A DNA stretch of 6,282 nt from JALHMQ01 sp020248785 (GTDB lineage: Bacteria > Pseudomonadota > Gammaproteobacteria > Burkholderiales > Burkholderiaceae_F): contig JBKDNL010000268.1 of assembly GCA_046343415.1 (NCBI GenBank), positions 1 to 6,282 on the forward strand. Reading direction: 5' to 3'. The notes beneath the pieces were generated by a model. The model was given only the letters and a program-made list of their open reading frames with translations, was not told the origin of the DNA and ran no database searches. Positions 1 to 5,069 of the stretch are shown piece by piece. A program made the position numbers and the translations under genes. Position 1 is the first letter of the stretch; the number at the start of each line of letters is the position of its first letter.

Positions 1-244
1 CAGCCGCCGCCTGCAGCGGTCGCAGCGTGCGTGCCTCTTCGCCTTCGGCTTGCGGCTCGGCCAGCCAGGTCTGGCCCATGTCTTCCACCAGCACGCCCCG
101 GCGCGTGAGCAGCGTCATCAGCCGGGCGATGACGGTCTGCAGCAGCGCGTGCAGCTGGTCGTCGGTCGGGGCACCCGCCTCGACGAAGGTTGGCACACCG
201 TCGGCGCCACAGCGGTACACGCCGTCCAGCACCAGGCAATGCAG
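1..244 (-). pseudogene. IS91-family transposase fragment (internal part)
   Basis: The minus strand is open from about 244 to the window edge (81 codons) and reads LHCLVLDGVYRCGADGVP, then an acidic/leucine-rich helix, then RRGVLVEDMGQTWLAEP. This is the region just after the HUH metal-binding motif in IS91/ISCR-like Y2 rolling-circle transposases, where intact proteins read roughly N-L-H-L-H-C. Only the distal L-H-C of that motif is left. Upstream the frame runs into a TGA at 254-256 and the DNA becomes the replication gene, so the N-terminal part, with its zinc-binding domain and first HUH histidine, is missing. The rest continues beyond the left edge. The break lies inside the gene, not at an IS end, which points to deletion or recombination after insertion. 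Family recognition is from remembered sequence pattern. Confidence 0.78.
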
Positions 245-1020
245 GCAAGCGCGTCAGCTACTACCCGAGCGCGCGCGAGGAACTCGTCGAGCACGCCTTG
301 CGCAAAATGGCGGCCGAACAACAGGCCGGCTTCTTTCACGCCAAGACGTATCGGAGCGGAGTGCGGTTTTCACTACACCAACTGCGCCAAGAGCTCGCGC
401 GCGCTGGCCACAGCCTGCGCTTCGATGAGCTCACCGAGGCATTGGACATCCTGTCCCTGAGCGCGATCGAGATCAGCGCCGGCGCCGGTGATGGCGACGA
501 GGGCTTTGCACGATCGACCTACTTTCCTGCCATGACCGGCGTGCGGCGCAAAGACATCGAAGCGGAGCGCGATGCGCGCTGGGCCGTGCAGTTTCATCCG
601 CTGGTGACGCGAGCAATCGATCAGGTCGCCTATCGACAGTTCAACTATCAGCGGCTCATGAAGGGCAAGACGCAGCTGGCGCGCTGGTTGATCAGCCAGC
701 TGGTCCTCAAATACACGCAGGCGGCAATGCTCAACACGTTCGCCATGCGCTACAGCACGATCCGGCGCGATAGCGCGTTGCTCAACGGCTACAAGCGCGA
801 ACGCGACGCGATCGCGGCGCTCGATGCAGCCTGGGCTGAGCTGCAGGAACACGGCGTCATACGCTCGATTGACAAGATGCGTCATTGCAGCGCGCGCGGC
901 CGGCTCGACGACGTGACTTACACCATCTGCCCGACCCCCGAGTTCGCCGCCGAGCAGAAGGCCGCGAACCGGCGTCAACGCGACTCCAAAGACGACGCGG
1001 GCGCGTACCAGGCGGGCTAA
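190..1020 (+). CDS. Plasmid replication initiator (RepA-like), 5'-truncated
   Basis: This protein likely binds the iterons just downstream and opens the plasmid origin. The frame could start at TTG 190, but the first 18 residues are antisense IS91 sequence with no usable ribosome site. Native sequence begins near residue 19 (GKRVSYYPSAREELVEHAL). The first ATG is at 307, which would remove part of the conserved start. Visible parts: an N-terminal helical region (19-95, with SLHQLRQELARAGHSLRFDEL typical of a winged-helix fold), a FHPLVTRAI motif (136-143), and a second helical, DNA-binding-like region (145-225: FNYQRLMKGKTQLARWL, then AELQEHGVI). The tail is basic. Iterons starting 23 bp after the stop strongly support the role. 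The exact Rep family is unsure. The gene may be a pseudogene, or may work from a new start with transcription from the IS side. Confidence 0.72.
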   Translation: MAHRRRHSGTRRPAPGNAGKRVSYYPSAREELVEHALRKMAAEQQAGFFHAKTYRSGVRFSLHQLRQELARAGHSLRFDELTEALDILSLSAIEISAGAGDGDEGFARSTYFPAMTGVRRKDIEAERDARWAVQFHPLVTRAIDQVAYRQFNYQRLMKGKTQLARWLISQLVLKYTQAAMLNTFAMRYSTIRRDSALLNGYKRERDAIAALDAAWAELQEHGVIRSIDKMRHCSARGRLDDVTYTICPTPEFAAEQKAANRRQRDSKDDAGAYQAG

Positions 1021-1042
1021 ACCACGCGCGGTGCCGCCTGCG

Positions 1043-1241
1043 CAGGGGGAATAGGTCGCGGCTGCCAGGGGGAATAGGTCGCGCGTGCTACTCAGGCAGG
1101 GGGAATAGGTCGCGGCTGGCGCGAAAGGCAGGGGGAATAGGTCGCGGGGCGTGCTCGACACTCGCTGATGTTCCGGCAAACTGTGGATAACCTGCTCCGA
1201 CACGCATCATCCAACGCATCGAGCAGGGGGAATAGGTCGCG
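1043..1241 (+). repeat. Five identical 18-bp iterons
   Basis: The sequence CAGGGGGAATAGGTCGCG occurs five times without mismatch and in one orientation, at 1043-1060, 1066-1083, 1097-1114, 1129-1146 and 1224-1241. Start-to-start distances are 23, 31, 32 and 95 bp, so copies 2 to 5 are spaced by near multiples of a helical turn (3, 3 and about 9 turns). The flanking bases differ between copies, which defines the 18-mer as the conserved unit. These are the likely binding sites of the upstream initiator, and extra copies would also mediate copy-number control by handcuffing. Confidence 0.92.
1182..1190 (-). promoter_or_regulatory. Consensus DnaA box
   Basis: The plus strand reads TGTGGATAA, which is TTATCCACA on the minus strand, the perfect consensus for host DnaA. 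It lies between iterons 4 and 5, the usual place in an iteron origin. Confidence 0.85.
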
Positions 1242-1298
1242 GGTGGCCTTTCCTAAGCGCCTGATTTCACGGCGTAATGCGTCGCGTGCGTGTGGGTC

Positions 1299-1345
1299 TA
1301 TTCTTTTATCCCTTCCTTATCCTTCAAAGTCTTATCCGTGTTTTC
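1299..1345 (+). promoter_or_regulatory. Candidate DNA-unwinding element with TTATCC motifs
   Basis: This is the most AT- and pyrimidine-rich stretch in an otherwise very GC-rich region. TTATCC occurs at 1306-1311, 1317-1322 and 1332-1337, the last as TTATCCGTG (seven of nine match to the DnaA consensus). Repeated weak DnaA half-sites in AT-rich DNA beside the iterons fit the melting region of the origin. This is inferred from composition and position. Confidence 0.5.
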
Positions 1346-1364
1346 GCAGGGGTACTTTGAACAG

Positions 1365-1388
1365 CCCCACCGCCTAACGGCGGCGGGG
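1365..1388. repeat. GC-rich inverted repeat, possible terminator or origin hairpin
   Basis: CCCCACCGCC (1365-1374) pairs with GGCGGCGGGG (1379-1388) around a TAAC loop, with one A-C mismatch. The 3' arm, as GCGGGGTT (1383-1390), can instead pair with AACCCCGC (1419-1426), so two exclusive folds exist. Only two T residues follow, so a simple intrinsic terminator is not well supported. Confidence 0.4.
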
Positions 1389-1452
1389 TTCAGCGCGCGT
1401 ACGGCCCTGGACTGCCCCAACCCCGCTGCTAACTCACACCACGACTGGACAA

Positions 1453-1475
1453 AGCTGAGCCAAAATTCAGCTCAG
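1453..1475. repeat. Overlapping inverted repeats AGCTGA/TCAGCT and CTGAGC/GCTCAG
   Basis: AGCTGA (1453-1458) is the exact complement of TCAGCT (1467-1472), and CTGAGC (1455-1460) of GCTCAG (1470-1475). The two pairings share bases and exclude each other. The short AAAATT loop is the only AT-rich spot between 1345 and the next gene. This could be a protein-binding site or part of a transfer origin; nothing in the sequence decides. Confidence 0.4.
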
Positions 1476-1483
1476 AAGTCCGC

Positions 1484-1571
1484 GGGGGCGTGCCGCCCCC
1501 CTGTCCGCGCTGCGCGCGCGGACTCGACCCCCCCGTGGGAGGGCTACGCCCTCCCCCCGCCCTACGGGCGG
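1484..1571. repeat. Cluster of four perfect GC hairpins
   Basis: Four perfect stem-loops follow one another: GGGGGCG-TGC-CGCCCCC (1484-1500), GTCCGCGC-TGCGC-GCGCGGAC (1503-1523), GGGAGGGC-TAC-GCCCTCCC (1537-1555) and CCGCCC-TAC-GGGCGG (1557-1571). An alternative outer pairing joins AGTCCGCG (1477-1484) with CGCGGACT (1517-1524). Three loops are three bases (TGC or TAC). Reading frames crossing this stretch look like low-complexity artefacts. Possible roles are a transfer origin, a single-strand initiation site or a copy-control RNA; the sequence alone does not choose between them. The 60 bases after the cluster show nothing I can name. Confidence 0.6.
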
Positions 1572-1631
1572 CACCCCCCTCCCAGCGTCTACGGCGCGGC
1601 TTGCAAGAAAGGGGGTCCGGCAAGGAGAAAC

Positions 1632-1757
1632 GTGCTGTTACGGCGTGCCAGAACGGCCCCAGACCGACGCCCCTTCCCTGGCGAGGGGTCAGCTGCCCCG
1701 GACGCCGTATCGGCCACTGGTCGTCGCTGGCCGCGCTGGTGCTTGGCTGCGGCATGA
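1632..1757 (+). CDS. Possible 41-aa leader peptide coupled to the kinase gene
   Basis: A GTG at 1632 is preceded by AAGGAG (1622-1627) with a 4-base gap. The frame runs 41 codons and ends in TGA at 1755-1757, overlapping the ATG of the downstream kinase (1754-1756) as ATGA. The kinase has no clear ribosome site of its own, so this ORF could bring ribosomes to it by translational coupling. The peptide is arginine- and proline-rich, has no known motif, and its third-position GC is not distinctive. The ribosome site and the overlap are the only support. Confidence 0.3.
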   Translation: MLLRRARTAPDRRPFPGEGSAAPDAVSATGRRWPRWCLAAA

Positions 1758-2938
1758 ACAAAATCGTCCGACTGTACTTCGACGAACCTGATCGCCAAGC
1801 GGTGCAAGACGCGGTGACCAGCGCCGTCGAGCGCGACCCCGAGCGCTTTATCCGTGCCTACCTGGCCGATCCGCGGTCGCACGGTGGCCGCTACATCGGC
1901 GCGGATCTGTTCAAAGAGACGTTCGAGGAGTTTCGCGCGTCGCGCGAAGCACGTAACCGCTACAACGCACCGGTGCATAACAGCGCAGCGGTCCTGTCGG
2001 CCGAGCTTTTCGATCGCCGGCTCGCGCTAGACGATCCAGCCACGAGAATCGCTCTTTTTGTGACCGGCATTCCCGGCGCCGGCAAAACGACCTCCATTCT
2101 GGAGTCGGACGCCTCGTTCCCGAAGGGAACCAGGCTCATCTTTGAAGGTCAGCTCGTAAGGCCAGAAACAACGCTGGACCAGATCGGCAGAGCATTGGAC
2201 GCGGGACTACTGCCAAGGATCGTCGCAGTGCATGTGCGTCCGGAAACAGCGCTCGAAAACACACTCAAGCGCTTTGAACATCACGGGCGCGGCGCGAGCA
2301 TCAATCTCATGGCGCAAATTCAAGGCAATCTTCCGATCGGGCTGCAGAAGGTCCGAGAAGCCTTCGGTGACCGCGTTAGCCTGCGCATCCAAGACAACCG
2401 TGAGCGAACAAACGCCAGGACTCTTGTGGGCTGGGACCATTTGGAAACACTGCGATCTGAAGGAGGCCGCGATGCAATCAGACAACGACTTGCCGACGCC
2501 CTCGAACGTCGACGTCCAACACTCCCAGACGCTGCCTGGCGACAAGCTGCAGGACAACCGCCCCGAGCCCTCGATGGACGAATGGATGGCGAAGATGTGC
2601 GTACTGGCCAAGCGCATGGCCGAGGAACCGGCGTACGCGGAACAGGTGAGCAAGAGGTTGTTCTAGCTTTTCCCGCCGCAGCGGCGGACCCAGCGAGCGC
2701 GCGGACAGTCGACAGGCTGCGGGAGGCCGCGCGAAGCATGCCGGCGGCGGACCAACAAGAGGTGACGACGATGTTGCGTGCCTTACAGGCCGGCGACAAG
2801 GACGAGGTGGCTCGCGCGCTTGCTCGCTCAGCTGCTGTGCGCAACATGCTCGATGGCCTGATGAAAGAAGAGCGCAGCAGGGCGTCCCCAGGCTCACAGC
2901 GCACCGATCGCACACCTGGCGAAGACAGGAGCCGTTGA
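1754..2938 (+). CDS. Zeta-toxin-family P-loop kinase with extra C-terminal module
   Basis: This 394-residue protein resembles zeta toxins, which phosphorylate UDP-N-acetylglucosamine and so block cell-wall synthesis. The Walker A motif GIPGAGKTT is at 105-113, after a conserved N-terminal segment (MNKIVRLYFDEPDRQAVQ; ERFIRAYLADPRSHGGRY; EARNRYNAPVHNSAAVLSAE). Later family-like positions are FEGQL (130-134), the VAVHVRPE strand (158-164) and arginines in LKRFEHHGRG (171-180). The kinase part ends near residue 270. Residues about 319-372 form a helical module also found at the end of the second kinase. ATG 1754 is chosen because family members begin with this motif; the frame is open back to 1490, but that part crosses the hairpin cluster. 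No ParD-like antitoxin sits directly upstream. The stretch of residues 240-304 has poor codon bias because another ORF uses the same DNA. Activity on UNAG is inferred. Confidence 0.85.
   Translation: MNKIVRLYFDEPDRQAVQDAVTSAVERDPERFIRAYLADPRSHGGRYIGADLFKETFEEFRASREARNRYNAPVHNSAAVLSAELFDRRLALDDPATRIALFVTGIPGAGKTTSILESDASFPKGTRLIFEGQLVRPETTLDQIGRALDAGLLPRIVAVHVRPETALENTLKRFEHHGRGASINLMAQIQGNLPIGLQKVREAFGDRVSLRIQDNRERTNARTLVGWDHLETLRSEGGRDAIRQRLADALERRRPTLPDAAWRQAAGQPPRALDGRMDGEDVRTGQAHGRGTGVRGTGEQEVVLAFPAAAADPASARTVDRLREAARSMPAADQQEVTTMLRALQAGDKDEVARALARSAAVRNMLDGLMKEERSRASPGSQRTDRTPGEDRSR
2472..2666 (+). CDS. Nested 64-aa ORF inside the first kinase gene
   Basis: ATG 2472 follows a perfect AAGGAGG (2460-2466) at a 5-base gap, the best ribosome site in the window. 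The product begins MQSDNDLPTPSNVD, is polar and acidic at first, and ends in an amphipathic helix (MDEWMAKMCVLAKRMAEEPA, then YAEQVSKRLF). Of 64 codons, 56 end in G or C, against 24 of 64 in the kinase frame over the same bases. In GC-rich genomes this pattern marks the translated frame. I do not recognise the protein. It could be an antitoxin or modulator made from within its toxin gene. It could also be the front of a 150-aa protein whose C-terminal part (now in the kinase frame after 2666) was moved out of frame by a one-base indel. Confidence 0.55.
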   Translation: MQSDNDLPTPSNVDVQHSQTLPGDKLQDNRPEPSMDEWMAKMCVLAKRMAEEPAYAEQVSKRLF

Positions 2939-3021
2939 TCGCTCCATCCGTCTGGTCGGCTATGGCATGGCGCGCGCGGCCGCGCTGGTGCATCCCACGT
3001 CGTCCCGGGTCTTGTCGAGGC

Positions 3022-3059
3022 TTGTTTGCTACTGCCGTCCCGGGTAGCATTGCGCTACC
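3022..3059 (+). promoter_or_regulatory. Candidate toxin-antitoxin promoter with overlapping operator
   Basis: TTGTTT (3022-3027) and TAGCAT (3045-3050) are separated by 17 bases and make a modest sigma70 promoter, three and four of six matches. The perfect inverted repeat GGTAGC-ATTGC-GCTACC (3043-3059) covers the -10 box, 23 bases before the antitoxin ATG. An operator over the promoter fits self-repression by a ribbon-helix-helix antitoxin. CGTCCCGGGT is also repeated at 3001-3010 and 3036-3045. Confidence 0.42.
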
Positions 3060-3081
3060 TGCTTGAAGTTGTGAGGTTGCC

Positions 3082-3453
3082 ATGAGCGCCCAGCTGTCGT
3101 CGATCAAGCTGCCGACCGACCTTGTGGACGACGCTCGACGCGAAAGCAACGTGATGTCGCGCTCGATTGCGGGCCAGGTTGAACACTGGGCGCGGTTGGG
3201 CCAAACATTGGAAGCTCTGCCCGGATTCACATCAGATCGCGTGCGTGCTGCCCTCGAAGGCCGCATGAATGTGGACGACTTGTCCGACGATGAGTGGGAG
3301 CTGTTCCACGATCAGTTGTTCGCCGAACCGTCGGCGGCCGAGATCCGCGCTTTCGCAGCACTGGGTTTGCAGGCGGGCGCGGTAGGCGTCGATGACAGCG
3401 GGAACGTGGTGCGGGTCAGCGGCAGTGGTGTGACAGAAGCTGCGCAAGGCTGA
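3082..3453 (+). CDS. ParD-like ribbon-helix-helix antitoxin
   Basis: The 123-residue product has the ParD-like family signature: a short strand SSIKLPTDLVDDARRES (6-22) followed by a second helix MSRSIAGQVEHWARLGQTLE (25-44). Such proteins dimerise through the strand to bind operator DNA and use their C-terminal half to block the toxin. The C-terminal half is acidic (VDDLSDDEWELFHDQLF, 64-80) and likely contacts the basic kinase. ATG 3082 has GAGG (3073-3076) at a 5-base gap. The kinase starts 8 bases after the stop, in antitoxin-then-toxin order. The inverted repeat over the upstream -10 box suggests autoregulation. It is not related in sequence to the epsilon antitoxin that neutralises classical zeta, which is unusual. 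The pairing is inferred from order and spacing. Confidence 0.8.
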   Translation: MSAQLSSIKLPTDLVDDARRESNVMSRSIAGQVEHWARLGQTLEALPGFTSDRVRAALEGRMNVDDLSDDEWELFHDQLFAEPSAAEIRAFAALGLQAGAVGVDDSGNVVRVSGSGVTEAAQG

Positions 3454-3461
3454 CGCTCATC

Positions 3462-4586
3462 GTGGACGAGGACCGGCCGGTGATGCACGTGATCGCTGGC
3501 CCGAACGGCGCCGGCAAGACGACGCTGTATCAGCTCTCCCTCAAACCTCGCTTCCCCGGCCTTGAGTTTGTCAACGCTGACGATCTAGCGCTGAAGCGCT
3601 TTGGTCACCCCGCACAGAACCTACCGGAGTCTCAGGAGGGCCAGCGGCTCGCCGACGAAAGGCGCGGCGCGCTGATGGCGGCGCGCAAGAGCCTGATCAC
3701 GGAAAGCACGTTCTCGCACGAATCCAAGCTTCAGCTCGTGCGCGACGCGAAGGAACTCCGATACGCCGTGCACGTGTATCACGTGCACGTCAGAAGCGCA
3801 GAGCTGTCGGTGTTGCGCGTACAGCAGCGAGTCGAACGTGGTGGCCATCCCGTGCCCGAGGACAAGATTCGCGAAAGATACGTGCGAAACCAGGCGCTCA
3901 TCCGCGAAGCCGTTCGCATGGCCGATCGCGCGTATGTACTGGATAACTCGAAACTTGGCGAGCCTCACAAGCTGGCCATCAGCTTGCAGCGAGGCGAAGT
4001 CATCAAGCTGGGCGCCAACGTGCCGGCATGGGCGCGGGATCTCTACGCGGCCGAGCTACAGCGCTTCTCGCCCTTGCGCGTCAACGCCGGTGCCGCCAGC
4101 TTTGAACAGGCCAAGCAGCTTGTGAAGGATCACATGGGCGAGCAAGCGAGGCTCTACATCGCACGGCCCGGCGCGCGCTACAACGGCGAGATCATTGGCC
4201 AAACCTCGAAGCACATCGTCCAGAAACTGCGCGAGGGCGTGGCCGTTGCGCATTTCAGTGACAGGCTTGCGCAGGCTCCGGCGATCGGCGACAAAGCGCT
4301 GATCGCCTACCCGGACAAGCGTGGGCAGACGGTCAGCGTGCAGCTACGAGCGCGCGCGGCGACTGAGCCACTCGAAGAACTCAGGCGCTTGGCGATGGCG
4401 TTGCCGGAAGGCGAAGGCAAGGCCATGGCTGCGATGCTTGAAGCGCTTCGCGCGGGTCAAAGGAGCAAGGTGCAAGCGTTGTTAGAGCGGTCGCCGGCAA
4501 TGAGAAAAGCTGTTGGCGACATGATGAAGGACCTTGATCTCGCGTCCACATCCGGCGCCATCAAGGACAAGAGGCGGGACCGATAG
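3462..4586 (+). CDS. Zeta-toxin-like kinase with KfrB-like domain
   Basis: The 374-residue protein opens with a P-loop kinase domain. Walker A GPNGAGKT is at 13-20, followed by FVNADDLA (36-43), TESTFSH (80-86), RVERGGHPVPEDKIRERY (123-140) carrying likely substrate and phosphate-binding arginines, and RAYVLDNS (156-163). This pattern is typical of zeta/AAA_33-type toxins. A KfrB-like domain, first seen in IncP plasmid KfrB, follows at about 235-295 (GARYNGEIIGQTSKHIVQKL; VAVAHF; IGDKALIAYPD). A helical module (302-356) shared with the other kinase comes next, then a basic tail. GTG 3462 gives a short gap to the antitoxin; ATG 3483, just before HVIAGPNGAGKT, is an equally possible start. The gene is very probably co-transcribed with the antitoxin as a plasmid-stabilising pair. 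Toxicity and the UNAG substrate are inferred from the family. Confidence 0.85.
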   Translation: MDEDRPVMHVIAGPNGAGKTTLYQLSLKPRFPGLEFVNADDLALKRFGHPAQNLPESQEGQRLADERRGALMAARKSLITESTFSHESKLQLVRDAKELRYAVHVYHVHVRSAELSVLRVQQRVERGGHPVPEDKIRERYVRNQALIREAVRMADRAYVLDNSKLGEPHKLAISLQRGEVIKLGANVPAWARDLYAAELQRFSPLRVNAGAASFEQAKQLVKDHMGEQARLYIARPGARYNGEIIGQTSKHIVQKLREGVAVAHFSDRLAQAPAIGDKALIAYPDKRGQTVSVQLRARAATEPLEELRRLAMALPEGEGKAMAAMLEALRAGQRSKVQALLERSPAMRKAVGDMMKDLDLASTSGAIKDKRRDR

Positions 4587-4615
4587 CCCGTTTCTCGCGG
4601 GAAACGGGCTATCGG
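4580..4615. terminator. Perfect 15-bp hairpin between convergent genes
   Basis: CCGATAGCCCGTTTC (4580-4594) is the exact complement of 4601-4615, with a 6-base loop TCGCGG. The stop TAG of the second kinase (4584-4586) and the stop TAG of the minus-strand TPR gene (4609-4611) sit at mirrored places in the two arms. No T-run follows on either strand, so it may act as a bidirectional transcription barrier or RNA 3'-end stabiliser more than as a classic intrinsic terminator. Confidence 0.65.
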
Positions 4616-5069
4616 CCGATCGCAGCGCTACTGGTAGCGCGCAGCTCATCGAGCTCGCACAGGTGCTGTTCGGCCAGCTCAAACTGCTCCGCGAACCGAT
4701 ACGCGGCGGCGAGCGCAAAGAGGGCCGTCGCGAGCAACGACGGCAGGATGTCGCGGGATGCTTCGACTGCGTTTCGCAAGAGCGCGATGCCTTCCGCAGT
4801 CTTCCCGTCAGCGAGCTGCGCCCAACCACGACTCAGGGTTGCAGGCAACAGACACCGGTAAAAACCACGTTCTTTGGCTGCCGAAACTGCTGCGACAGCG
4901 CATTGACGCGCGTCATTCAAGCGTCCGAGTCGAACGAAGACTTGAGCGGCGAGCGCGTGCACCAGCTCAAGGTCGCCCAACTCACCCGTTCGCATGTTTG
5001 AATGGCTTACGCAGGATACTGACTTCTCCGCGAGCGCTAGAGCCGTCTCAGCCTGGCCGACCTCGACGA

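Larger units (their letters stand above)
1021..1345. other. Iteron-type origin of vegetative replication (oriV)
   Basis: Directly after the initiator gene come, in order, four closely spaced iterons, a consensus DnaA box, a fifth iteron, and a pyrimidine/AT-rich stretch carrying three TTATCC motifs. This set is the usual architecture of iteron plasmid origins: Rep on iterons, DnaA at its box, and melting in the AT-rich part. The assignment is inferred from layout; melting and function are not shown. Confidence 0.8.

Noticed and set aside
445..456. ATCCTG, like the nick site of IncP-type transfer origins
   Set aside because: It lies inside the replication gene in a conserved-looking protein stretch with no flanking inverted repeat.
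373..1203. 276-codon minus-strand open frame across the replication gene
   Set aside because: It is antisense to the initiator, runs through the iterons and has no recognisable protein motif.
1043..1241. CRISPR array
   Set aside because: Repeats are 18 bp with spacers of 5, 13, 14 and 77 bases that are not uniform; position after a Rep gene makes them iterons.
1490..1753. Upstream extension of the first kinase frame
   Set aside because: It crosses the hairpin cluster and is low-complexity proline/arginine; family-like sequence begins at MNKIVRLYFDEP.
2320..3266. Long minus-strand open frames under the first kinase and antitoxin
   Set aside because: They are antisense shadows produced by GC-rich codon use and have no ribosome site or protein-like motif.
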